In this document: positions 1 to 6,177 of the stretch, piece after piece
How positions within the stretch are numbered: the stretch's first letter is position 1
How the letters are laid out: each line of letters begins with the position of its first letter
Assembly (NCBI GenBank): GCA_002393165.1
Contig: DGIF01000024.1
Span: forward strand, 1 to 11,623
DNA length: 11,623 nt
Source of the DNA: Candidatus Saccharibacteria bacterium UBA3829
Lineage (GTDB): Bacteria > Patescibacteriota > Saccharimonadia > Saccharimonadales > Saccharimonadaceae
Reading direction: 5' to 3'
The notes under the pieces: model-generated
What the model saw: only the letters and a program-made list of their open reading frames with translations
Database searches by the model: none
Told to the model about the DNA's origin: nothing
Translations under genes and position numbers: made by a program

Positions 1-20
1 AACGGAGTTAAATATTTAAT

Positions 21-479
21 ATGCACCGACACGGATATAAGGGCCGAAAGTTCGGCCGTGAAACCGATCAGAGGTTGGCGCTAACTCGGGGGCTGATGTG
101 CTCTCTGATCAAATATCAAACTATAACCACGACTCTTGCACGAGCGAAAGAAATTCGTCGTGGCACTGAGAAGTTGATTACGCTCGCAAAAAAAGGCGAC
201 CTCGCATCGAGGCGGTTGGTGATTGCGCGCTTAAACGATCTCGAAACCGCAACGCTACTAGTCGACATTATTGCACCGCAGGTTAAGCGTGATTCTGGCT
301 ATCTCAGGATTGAGCATGCTGGCTACCGTCGAGGCGACAACGCCGAGATGGGGACGATTTCCTTTGTAGATGAATTCAACTTTGAGGCTCCGGCTGAGAA
401 GCCAGCTGCAAAGAAAGAGGAAGCGCAAAAGAAGGCTGACAAGAAGCCGGCGGAAAAGTCGAAAAAGGAGGATAAATAA
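21..479 (+). CDS. rplQ: 50S ribosomal protein L17
   Basis: Ribosomal protein bL17 of the large subunit, near the exit tunnel. The N-terminus (MHRHGYKGRKFGRETDQR) and the following block with LTRGLMCSLI and TTLARAKEIRR are diagnostic of L17, and GYLRIEHAGYRRGDNAEM matches its C-terminal core. The core ends near residue 117. Residues about 122-152 form a Lys/Ala/Glu-rich tail that makes the protein (152 aa) longer than a typical L17 of about 120 aa; it is probably disordered and RNA-binding. A GGAG at 4-7 lies 13 nt before the ATG, a rather long spacing. The gene is first in an rplQ-rplM-rpsI operon, and its TAA overlaps the next ATG (TAATG). In most bacteria rpoA lies directly upstream, but that is outside the window. 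Confidence 0.97.
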   Translation: MHRHGYKGRKFGRETDQRLALTRGLMCSLIKYQTITTTLARAKEIRRGTEKLITLAKKGDLASRRLVIARLNDLETATLLVDIIAPQVKRDSGYLRIEHAGYRRGDNAEMGTISFVDEFNFEAPAEKPAAKKEEAQKKADKKPAEKSKKEDK

Positions 480-916
480 TGAAAACTTATTCTCAGAAGG
501 CAGCTGAAATTAAGCGCGAATGGTGGGTGATTGACGCTTCCGTCTTGCCACTTGGTAAACTCGCGGTAGTAATTGCCGATAAACTGATGGGTAAAAGCAA
601 GGTGACCTACACTCCGCACATCGATAACGGTGACTATGTGGTTGTAACTAACGCTAAGAACCTCAAGGTGACCGGCGACAAGATGGTGAAGAAAATGTAT
701 CATCGCCATAGCGGATTCCCGGGTGGCCTCACTTCTCTCAAGCTTGAAGAGGTGGTCGAGAAGAATCCGTCACTCGCTATCACCGAGGCGGTAAAAGGAA
801 TGTTGCCAAAGAATAAATTGGCAGCTGACCGCTTGGCGCGCCTACGCGTTTTCGACGGAGTGGAACACGCTCACATTGCACAAAATCCGCAAAATATTTT
901 GAAGGAGATTAAATAA
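479..916 (+). CDS. rplM: 50S ribosomal protein L13
   Basis: Ribosomal protein uL13, an early-assembling large-subunit protein; its length (145 aa) matches the family (about 142 aa). The order of motifs is canonical: WWVIDASVLPLGKLA (residues about 15-29), VTYTPHIDNGDYVVVTNA, the HRHSGFPGGL block, AVKGMLPKNKL, and the C-terminal HAHIAQNP. The ATG overlaps the rplQ stop by one base. An AAAGGAGG Shine-Dalgarno sequence at 464-471 lies in the last codons of rplQ, which points to translational coupling. The stop codon likewise overlaps the start of rpsI. L13 and S9 are co-encoded in almost all bacteria, which supports both calls. Confidence 0.98.
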   Translation: MKTYSQKAAEIKREWWVIDASVLPLGKLAVVIADKLMGKSKVTYTPHIDNGDYVVVTNAKNLKVTGDKMVKKMYHRHSGFPGGLTSLKLEEVVEKNPSLAITEAVKGMLPKNKLAADRLARLRVFDGVEHAHIAQNPQNILKEIK

Positions 917-1317
917 TGGTAGCCACGAAGAAATATGTTTACGGGTTGGGCCGCCGAAAGGCCGCAACTGCGACCGCACGGCTCTATAAGGGTAAAGGCG
1001 AAATCACTATTAACGGCAAACCGGCACTTGATTACCTTTCTGGCAACAAGACTTTGCTTGCCGAGGTGACTGATCCTTTGGCGATTGCTGAGAAACAAAA
1101 GGAGTACGATGTGTCAATCTTGGTTAAAGGTGGTGGTTTGGCCGGCCAGGTAGATGCAATTAAGCTTGCTATTTCAAAGGCTCTTGTACTTGAGGCGCCG
1201 GACCTTCGTCCAGTGCTCAAGAAGGCAGGCCTCACTTCACGCGATCCGCGCGAAAAGGAACGCAAGAAATATGGCTTGCGTTCGGCTCGCAAGAAAGAGC
1301 AGTTCAGCAAACGTTAG
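916..1317 (+). CDS. rpsI: 30S ribosomal protein S9
   Basis: Ribosomal protein uS9 of the small-subunit head. Its C-terminal tail reaches the P-site tRNA. YGLGRRKAATATARLYKGKG near the N-terminus, GGGLAGQVDAIKLAISKAL in the middle, and the very basic C-terminus ending in QFSKR are family signatures. The length of 133 aa is standard. The start is fixed by TAATG overlap with rplM and by an AAGGAG at 902-907. It is the last gene of the ribosomal operon; a strong hairpin terminator follows 15 nt after the TAG stop. Confidence 0.98.
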   Translation: MVATKKYVYGLGRRKAATATARLYKGKGEITINGKPALDYLSGNKTLLAEVTDPLAIAEKQKEYDVSILVKGGGLAGQVDAIKLAISKALVLEAPDLRPVLKKAGLTSRDPREKERKKYGLRSARKKEQFSKR

Positions 1318-1332
1318 TCGTTTGGCAAAAAG

Positions 1333-1358
1333 TAACCCCATTACAGGGGTTATTTTTT
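1333..1358 (+). terminator. Rho-independent terminator of the ribosomal operon
   Basis: A 7-bp stem, TAACCCC (1333-1339) with GGGGTTA (1346-1352), encloses a 6-nt loop and is followed directly by T6 (1353-1358). It lies just after rpsI and should end the rplQ-rplM-rpsI transcript. Confidence 0.9.
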
Positions 1359-1377
1359 GTGGGCAGGGATATGCACC

Positions 1378-1405
1378 AAAAAACAGCCTAAGCTGTTATT
1401 TTTTT
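1378..1405 (-). terminator. Terminator downstream of tRNA-Ala(CGC), bidirectional
   Basis: The stem AACAGC (1382-1387) with GCTGTT (1392-1397) has a 4-nt loop. It is flanked by A6 on the left (1378-1383) and T7 on the right (1399-1405), so it has a U-tract on either strand. On the minus strand it lies just after the encoded CCA of the tRNA and should end that transcript. On the plus strand it would back up the rpsI terminator. Confidence 0.8.
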
Positions 1406-1409
1406 GGGT

Positions 1410-1485
1410 TGGTGGAGTATGCGGGACTTAAACCCGCGACCTCCGCAATGCGAATGCGGCGCTCTATCAGCTGAGCTAATACCCC
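1410..1485 (-). tRNA. tRNA-Ala (anticodon CGC)
   Basis: On the minus strand the cloverleaf is complete. The acceptor GGGGTAT pairs with ATACTCC and includes the G3:U70 pair that identifies alanine tRNAs. The D arm is GCTC/GAGC. The anticodon stem CCGCA/TGCGG encloses the loop TTCGCAT, giving anticodon CGC. The T arm is GCGGG/CCCGC. Discriminator A is followed by an encoded CCA (1412-1410). It reads the GCG codon. A terminator follows within a few bases, and a large hairpin lies upstream. Confidence 0.97.
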
Positions 1486-1497
1486 AAATATGCATAG

Positions 1498-1578
1498 AGT
1501 GCTATCAGATGCTTTTCTTGAACACACTCAAGGCCGTTCGGCCAAGCTTATGGTCCAAGAAAAGCATCCGATAGCACT
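1498..1578 (-). repeat. 23-bp inverted repeat (long hairpin) between glyA and tRNA-Ala
   Basis: The arms at 1498-1520 and 1556-1578 match in 22 of 23 positions around a 35-nt apical region that holds a further GGCC-GAAC-GGCC hairpin (minus-strand sense). The single mismatch is A/C if read on the plus strand but a G-U wobble if read on the minus strand, so a minus-strand RNA would have an unbroken 23-bp stem. The hairpin starts 13 nt after the glyA stop and ends 12 nt before the tRNA. No U-tract follows it, so it is not an ordinary terminator. It may be a processed leader of the tRNA, an mRNA 3'-end stabiliser for glyA, or a small RNA. I do not recognise it as a named RNA family. Confidence 0.75.
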
Positions 1579-1607
1579 ATTATAGCATACTTTAGAGACT
1601 TGGTACA
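1579..1607 (-). promoter_or_regulatory. Extended -10 promoter for the hairpin and tRNA-Ala(CGC)
   Basis: The minus strand reads TATGCTATAAT with a perfect -10 TATAAT at 1584-1579, a TGC extension and a weak -35 (TGTACC, 1607-1602) at 17 bp. The -35 lies inside the 3' end of glyA. The predicted start near 1572 falls inside the 5' arm of the hairpin and would leave a 17-bp stem. The element matches two other promoters in this window almost base for base. Confidence 0.65.
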
Positions 1608-2962
1608 GGGAATTTTTGAGCTAGGGCTTTAACTTCGGTGTGGATTTGGTCGAGTTCAGTGGCGTAGCCAGACAAGGCTTCTTCGGAGCCGGCTTTCTGG
1701 CAGATATCGGCGACCTGTTTCATCCAGTGAGACAATTGCCGCATTTCTTTCGCGCCGAGACCGCGAGTGGTGATGGCTGGGGTGCCGAGTCGGACGCCAG
1801 AGGGCCTAAAAGCGGCGCCTTTGTCGTGAGGTAATGAATTGGCGTTGAGCGTAAGACCGACGAGATCGAGAGCCTTCTCGTAGAGTTTGCCGTCGAAGTC
1901 GAATGACTTTTGAACATCGATGAGGATGAGATGGTTCTCGGTGCCGTTGCCCTGCAAAACAAAACCTTCAGATTTGAGGGATTCGGCGAGGGTTTTGGCG
2001 TTTTCGATAATATTCTCGGCGTAGGTTTTAAACTCCGGCTTTAAAGCTTCGCCAAAAGCGACAGCTTTGGCGGCAATGACATGTTCGAGCGGTCCGCCCT
2101 GGGTGCCAGGGAAAACGGCACGGTCGATTAAAATTGGGATATTTGCGAGGTTTTTCTCGGGTTTCTTTAGCGGGGAGGCGACGTTGCCTTTACTCAAGAT
2201 GAGCCCGCCTCGAGGTCCGCGGAGGGTTTTATGGGTGGTGGTAGTCATAACATTGAAGCCAAAGTCTAGTGGGTTTGGATGCACGCCGGCGGCGATGAGG
2301 CCAGCGACGTGGGCCATGTCGGCCATCAATAGAACTTCATGGCCGGATTTTTTTGCAACTTCATCGCGGATTTTGGTAACGCGGGCGAAATCCGGGATTT
2401 TCATGAAGGCAGAATAGCCGATGAGGATGAGTTTCGGCTCGTGTTCGAGGGCTTTGGCCTCGAGGTCGGCGTAGTCGATGTCACCGTCACTTGTCACGCC
2501 ATAACCAATAAAATGGTAGGTGTGGGCGCTCTGGGTGACGGGTGCGCCGTGAGTAAGGTGGCCGCCAGCCGGAAGTGACATGCCGAGCACGGTGTCGTCG
2601 GGTTCTAACCAGGCGAAATAGACGGCATTGTTGGCTTGGGCGCCGGAATGAGGCTGGACATTGGCGTGGTCGGCATGGAAAAGCCGGCAAGCGCGGCTAA
2701 TGGCAAGGCGCTCGATACGATCAACGTTAGTTTGTCCGCCGTAATAACGATAGTTTGGTAAAATTTCGGTCGCGATTTTGTCTTCGCTCCAGCCAGGGAT
2801 GCCCTCAAAACTAGGATAGCCCTCGGAATACTTATTGGTGAGGACGCTACCCATGGCCTCTAAAACAGCGCTCGACACGTAATTTTCGCTTGGAATAAGC
2901 TCTAGCCCTTCGCTTTGGCGGGTCTTCTCCGCGTTAATCAAGTCAAATACTAAATCTTTCAT
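1592..2962 (-). CDS. glyA: Serine hydroxymethyltransferase
   Basis: PLP enzyme that converts serine and tetrahydrofolate to glycine and 5,10-methylene-THF in the cytoplasm. Signatures are ELIPSENYVS (21-30), NVQPHSGAQANNAVY (101-115), GGHLTHGAPV (133-142), LLMADMAHVAGL with the PLP-ring Asp215, and TTTTHKTLRGPRGG, where Lys245 forms the Schiff base. At 456 aa it is longer than the usual 410-430. Part of the excess is an insert at about residues 51-71, between the conserved EGYP and RYYGG motifs that are normally almost adjacent. An AAGGAG precedes the ATG, and the gene starts 8 nt after the folA stop. As last gene of thyA-folA-glyA it supplies the methylene-THF that ThyA consumes. Confidence 0.97.
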   Translation of the reverse strand: MKDLVFDLINAEKTRQSEGLELIPSENYVSSAVLEAMGSVLTNKYSEGYPSFEGIPGWSEDKIATEILPNYRYYGGQTNVDRIERLAISRACRLFHADHANVQPHSGAQANNAVYFAWLEPDDTVLGMSLPAGGHLTHGAPVTQSAHTYHFIGYGVTSDGDIDYADLEAKALEHEPKLILIGYSAFMKIPDFARVTKIRDEVAKKSGHEVLLMADMAHVAGLIAAGVHPNPLDFGFNVMTTTTHKTLRGPRGGLILSKGNVASPLKKPEKNLANIPILIDRAVFPGTQGGPLEHVIAAKAVAFGEALKPEFKTYAENIIENAKTLAESLKSEGFVLQGNGTENHLILIDVQKSFDFDGKLYEKALDLVGLTLNANSLPHDKGAAFRPSGVRLGTPAITTRGLGAKEMRQLSHWMKQVADICQKAGSEEALSGYATELDQIHTEVKALAQKFPVPSL

Positions 2963-2970
2963 ATGTCTCC

Positions 2971-3450
2971 TTATTTTTTAATATACTTGACGAAGGAATA
3001 AGTTAGATCATTTTCCTTTCCTTTCCTAATTACTTCACGGGCATATTGTGCGCGGTCAAAAGCGGGGAAGAAAGCGTCGGCATCGGGTGCGACGGCGTCA
3101 ATTTCGGTGAGGTAGAGATTCTTCGCGTATGGTAAAGCAAGCTTGTAGATCGTAGCTCCGCCGATCACAAAATACTCCGTGGAGTCGGCCTCGTGTTCTT
3201 TTAGAAAAGCTACGAGGTCGTGGATGGTCTTAGTCCCAGCTGGGGCGGGGTCGTTGGAGCGAGAGGCGATGTAGTTGTCGCGTCCAGGCAATGGTCGGCC
3301 AATACTTTCGTAGGTTTTGCTACCCATAATGATGGGATGGCCTAGCGTGGTTGACTTGAAGAATTGCATATCTTCTTTGATGTGGAAAACTAGCTGGTTA
3401 GCCTTGCCGAGTTCGTAATTTTGACCAATGGCGGCGATAATACTAATCAT
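2971..3450 (-). CDS. folA: Dihydrofolate reductase
   Basis: NADPH-dependent reduction of dihydrofolate to tetrahydrofolate. The sequence aligns without gaps to the N-terminal part of E. coli DHFR from memory: MISIIAAIG at the start, catalytic acid Asp27, and the IMGSKTYESIGRPLPGR cofactor/substrate block (41-57). FVIGGATIYKLAL is the second nucleotide-binding motif. Length (159 aa) is exactly typical. Residue 22, normally the conserved Trp next to the substrate, is Phe here, and residue 21 is Val instead of Pro. The start lies 2 nt after the thyA stop with only a weak SD (CGGA), so translation is probably coupled to thyA. It regenerates the folate that ThyA oxidises. Confidence 0.96.
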   Translation of the reverse strand: MISIIAAIGQNYELGKANQLVFHIKEDMQFFKSTTLGHPIIMGSKTYESIGRPLPGRDNYIASRSNDPAPAGTKTIHDLVAFLKEHEADSTEYFVIGGATIYKLALPYAKNLYLTEIDAVAPDADAFFPAFDRAQYAREVIRKGKENDLTYSFVKYIKK

Positions 3451-3452
3451 GA

Positions 3453-4427
3453 TTATTCCGTGACAGACATCGATATTTTGCCCTGATGCTGATAGTTGAT
3501 TAACTTGATGTCCTTGAGCTCTTTAGAGTTGTCAAAAGCGAAGAAGTCTTTGATGTCCGGGTTGATCCAGAGTTTGGGCGCTGGATAGAGGGTGCCGTCA
3601 GCTTTTAGCTTCTCGTCTCGGCGGCGGATTTGTTCTTTGATACCGTCAATTTGATTTTCGTAGATGTGGGCGTCACTAATAGAATAGGTCAGTTTACCAG
3701 GCTTCAAGCCAGTGACTTGGGCGATGAGGTGGCAGAGCACAGCATATTGAGCAATATTGAACGGTAGGCCAAGCGGGACGTCGTTGGAGCGGGAATGTAC
3801 CATAATATTAAGCTTGCCGTTTACAATAACCCACTCGTTGCTCCAAACGCAGCTTGGTAAAGCGGCGGTGGGAAGCCACTCATTTTGCCAGAGGCTCATA
3901 ATCATGCGACGGTTGTAGGGGTCGTTCTCGATGGTCTCAATGAGGCTTTGGGTGAGGTGATATCTATTAACGACCCAGCCATAGGCAGTACCGATGGTGC
4001 CGGCGAAGTCTTCTTTTGGCTCATTGGGGTGAAGCTCGGAGAAGAGCTTGTTAATGTCACGACCATGATAGGTGCCGTCTTCGGCAATACACCACTCATT
4101 CCAGATTTTGACACCACGTTCACGGAGCCAATCTACGCGATTGCTTTGAGCTTGCCAGATCCAGAGCATCTCAAGAATAGCGCTTTTAAAGGCGACAAAT
4201 TTGGTAGTTAGAATAGGGAACTCCTCTGCCAGGTCGAATTCGAGGACGGCGTGTGGAATATGAATGGTGAGGGTCTCTTGCTCAGCCTGAGAAACGTGAT
4301 TTGGCATGGCAAAGTTGGTAGACCGTTTTCTAGCGGTGTCGGACTTGTCTTTATAGTTAAGAACTCGATCGCCTTCGTGTAGGATCTTGTCGCATAAGTC
4401 TAGGTATTGTTCGTCAAATTTGCTCAT
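3453..4427 (-). CDS. thyA: Thymidylate synthase (ThyA type)
   Basis: Converts dUMP and 5,10-methylene-THF to dTMP and dihydrofolate. The 324-aa protein has DPYNRRMIMSLW (169-180), the catalytic Cys193 in LPSCVWSNEW, RSNDVPLGLPFNIAQYAVL for dUMP binding, and DAHIYENQ near the C-terminus. The active-site context is LPSCV rather than the common LPPCH, but the Cys is intact. I chose the ATG at 4427: it follows a GGAGGG SD (4437-4432) and lies about 13 nt after a predicted transcription start. The open frame continues upstream, but only through the promoter and a terminator stem. First gene of the operon with folA and glyA. Confidence 0.96.
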   Translation of the reverse strand: MSKFDEQYLDLCDKILHEGDRVLNYKDKSDTARKRSTNFAMPNHVSQAEQETLTIHIPHAVLEFDLAEEFPILTTKFVAFKSAILEMLWIWQAQSNRVDWLRERGVKIWNEWCIAEDGTYHGRDINKLFSELHPNEPKEDFAGTIGTAYGWVVNRYHLTQSLIETIENDPYNRRMIMSLWQNEWLPTAALPSCVWSNEWVIVNGKLNIMVHSRSNDVPLGLPFNIAQYAVLCHLIAQVTGLKPGKLTYSISDAHIYENQIDGIKEQIRRRDEKLKADGTLYPAPKLWINPDIKDFFAFDNSKELKDIKLINYQHQGKISMSVTE

Positions 4428-4446
4428 TTTTCCCTCCGTTTGGTCT

Positions 4447-4475
4447 ATTGTAGCATATTTTAGAGGGTTTGTGGA
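4447..4475 (-). promoter_or_regulatory. Promoter of thyA-folA-glyA
   Basis: The minus strand has TATGCTACAAT, with a -10 TACAAT at 4452-4447 and a TGC extension. TCCACA at 4475-4470 (17-bp spacer) matches TTGACA in four of six positions. The predicted start near 4440 gives a short leader that contains just the thyA SD. Confidence 0.75.
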
Positions 4476-4515
4476 TGGCTTTATCGTGATGCTTCTACGC
4501 CAGTGTTCTGCCTTC

Positions 4516-4547
4516 AAAATAGCCAGGGTATACCACCTGGCTATTTT
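4516..4547. terminator. Bidirectional terminator between the LRR gene and thyA
   Basis: AAAATAGCCAGG (4516-4527) pairs perfectly with CCTGGCTATTTT (4536-4547) around an 8-nt loop. On the minus strand it ends the LRR surface-protein transcript, 24 nt after its stop, and isolates it from the thyA promoter. The U-tract is four to five bases on either strand. Confidence 0.88.
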
Positions 4548-4570
4548 TGTGTCGGCTATGCCAATTAGGG

Positions 4571-6016
4571 CTAGAATTTCTTTCTTGCTTGTGATCTGGT
4601 AAGACCGTAGATCGCCATTGCTACGATTGGCACTAGCACACAGAGGACAATGACAAGGTTCTGTAGGCTCACGTTGTCATTATTGGCACCTGTTGTGAAG
4701 CCGGTGTTCGGTGCCTTGATTGTGGGGCTAGTCTCGGAGTTCGCCGTTGGCTCTGGATCAGCGGTTGGCTCTGGATCAGTGGTTGGCTCTGGATCAGCGG
4801 TTGGCTCAGAATCATCAACGTAAACAACGGTTAGGGTAGAACCATCCGCCAGGCCGCCAACGATTTCGATGGAAGCTGGTTTGGTTGTGTCTTGAATGGT
4901 GATGCTTTTGCCGTCTGCGCTGAGGGTTGCATTGTCAAAGATGAAGTCCTGGTCGGTATATAGCGGTATCAGTATGTCCTCATCGGTATTCGGATTGTAG
5001 GAATCAATCATGAGGCCGGGAGCCCAGTTTTCGGTTTTAACTTGGGTGAAGAGGGGTGGCAGTTCGTAAGTCGTGGAGTCTGTCTCGACTGTTTTCTTCT
5101 GGGCCTGAAGTAAAGCTGATAATTGTCTAGTGCGGCCTTCGAACGGAGACAAGTCAAATATGGAATTGCCCATCAAAGCAAGAATATATCGGCATTGGCC
5201 ATTATTGAGATTCGGAACGGTAGTGAAGTAGTTGCCAGGGAGAGCGCAAACCTGTAGCTCTAAATTGTTGGAAAGGTCTATATCCGTGAGACTGCTAGAT
5301 GAGATCTCCAGATATTCCAACTTGGTATTCTGAGTGAGATCGATATCCGTGAGGCTTCCTCTTTCGAAGGTCAGATTGCGATATGCATCCATACCCTCCA
5401 TTTCGGATGGAAGGTTACCAATAGCGCCATTGTAAATCTCTAGTTCTGATAGTTCGATGTTTTTTGATAGGTCAATATTGACAAGTGCTTTGTCGGCAAT
5501 AAATACAGTCGATAGCATTGCGTTGTATGACAAGTCAAGATTGGCGATTTGCTTACTAAAAATCCTTAGATGGATTAGTTCTGTATTATTCGAAAGGTCG
5601 ATGTCGTCACTGGTGCTTAAGGATAGCTCAGCGAGCCCGGTCATTTTCTCGAGCCCCTTGGTGTCAACAACGTAGTCGCCATCAAACGACCCGGCATACA
5701 GAATGCGTTCGAGATCTCTTCCTCCTCCTGCACGCAGATTTGGCTCTACGCACGTTATGCCCGTGATCTTCGCCAGCTGCGCATCGGTGAGGCCGGTCTC
5801 TGGGATCTCTTCGGCCGGGAATTGGTCTGAGAATGCGCTGGCGGCACAATCGTAGAAATTGGCATCGACGATTGTGGTGTATCCATCTGGGATGGTGTAG
5901 GTGAGCGCGGAGGCGCTGCCAGAAGTTATTATGCTGTTTGCCGCAAACATCGCAGGCGTAGCGGCCAGGACAGCAACAGCGGCTGCCGCTTTTTTATGAA
6001 TGTGAAGACTTGACAT
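4571..6016 (-). CDS. Secreted leucine-rich-repeat surface protein with sortase signal
   Basis: A 481-aa predicted cell-surface protein; no specific function is recognised. In order: a signal peptide (basic HKK, then an Ala-rich core, probable cleavage near SASA at 35-38); an N-terminal region to about 120; irregular leucine-rich repeats at about 125-270 with a repeating IDLSNNxEL/LxxLxI pattern; a C-terminal beta-rich domain to about 400; a Pro/Glu/Thr stalk (403-426) made of near-identical six-residue units; the sorting motif KAPNTGF (434-440); a membrane helix (about 452-471); and a basic tail RSQARKKF. This is the standard layout of LPXTG-type wall-anchored proteins, with A for L. A sortase-like gene lies divergently next to it. 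The ATG follows AAAGGA (6026-6021). LRR domains of this kind often bind other proteins or host cells, so an adhesin role is possible but not shown. Confidence 0.88.
   Translation of the reverse strand: MSSLHIHKKAAAAVAVLAATPAMFAANSIITSGSASALTYTIPDGYTTIVDANFYDCAASAFSDQFPAEEIPETGLTDAQLAKITGITCVEPNLRAGGGRDLERILYAGSFDGDYVVDTKGLEKMTGLAELSLSTSDDIDLSNNTELIHLRIFSKQIANLDLSYNAMLSTVFIADKALVNIDLSKNIELSELEIYNGAIGNLPSEMEGMDAYRNLTFERGSLTDIDLTQNTKLEYLEISSSSLTDIDLSNNLELQVCALPGNYFTTVPNLNNGQCRYILALMGNSIFDLSPFEGRTRQLSALLQAQKKTVETDSTTYELPPLFTQVKTENWAPGLMIDSYNPNTDEDILIPLYTDQDFIFDNATLSADGKSITIQDTTKPASIEIVGGLADGSTLTVVYVDDSEPTADPEPTTDPEPTADPEPTANSETSPTIKAPNTGFTTGANNDNVSLQNLVIVLCVLVPIVAMAIYGLTRSQARKKF
4746..4817 (-). 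repeat. 18-bp tandem repeat encoding the stalk
   Basis: Three near-perfect copies of an 18-bp unit (plus strand, GTTGGCTCTGGATCAGCG) and a diverged fourth. On the minus strand each encodes about one DPEPTA hexapeptide. The unit is a multiple of three, so copy changes alter stalk length but keep the frame. Confidence 0.9.
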
Positions 6017-6052
6017 TATTTCCTTTCTTTTAAGTGTCCCTTCTTAGCTTTT

Positions 6053-6081
6053 ATTATATATGTAGCTTATGGTTTTGTCAA
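6053..6081 (-). promoter_or_regulatory. Perfect consensus promoter of the LRR surface protein
   Basis: On the minus strand, TTGACA (6081-6076) and TATAAT (6058-6053) are separated by exactly 17 bp. The predicted start near 6046 gives a leader of about 30 nt that ends in an AAAGGA SD. Confidence 0.9.
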
Positions 6082-6093
6082 CAACTTTTCGGG

Positions 6094-6105
6094 GCGGCTA
6101 GCCGC
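6094..6105. promoter_or_regulatory. 12-bp palindrome centred between divergent promoters (candidate operator)
   Basis: GCGGCTAGCCGC is a perfect palindrome. Its centre (6099.5) coincides with the midpoint (6100) between the inner edges of the two -35 boxes (6081 and 6119). A dimeric regulator bound here would touch both promoters symmetrically. No regulator gene is visible in the window, so this is an inference from position and symmetry. Confidence 0.5.
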
Positions 6106-6118
6106 ACAGTGGTAGCTA

Positions 6119-6147
6119 TTGACAAAAATCGATAAGTGTGGTATAAT
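6119..6147 (+). promoter_or_regulatory. Perfect consensus promoter of the sortase-like gene
   Basis: TTGACA (6119-6124), a 17-bp spacer and TATAAT (6142-6147), with TGTG just upstream of the -10 that resembles an extended -10. Predicted start near 6154. Confidence 0.92.
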
Positions 6148-6177
6148 GGAAGTATAAACCTAATTTTTGGTATCTTT

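Noticed and set aside
1..20. 3' end of rpoA upstream of rplQ
   Set aside because: Only 20 bases are available. Position suggests rpoA from known gene order, but the sequence is too short to support a call.
4428..4517. Longer thyA start at 4517
   Set aside because: The extension would start within a terminator stem and cross the thyA promoter. The ATG at 4427 has a good SD, and the family alignment begins there.
4746..4817. CRISPR-like array
   Set aside because: The units are contiguous with no spacers and encode a regular protein stalk in frame.
6136..6177. Upstream start of the sortase gene at 6136
   Set aside because: It lies between the -35 and -10 boxes of the perfect promoter and so cannot be in the mRNA. 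The extra residues do not resemble a signal sequence better than the ATG at 6178.
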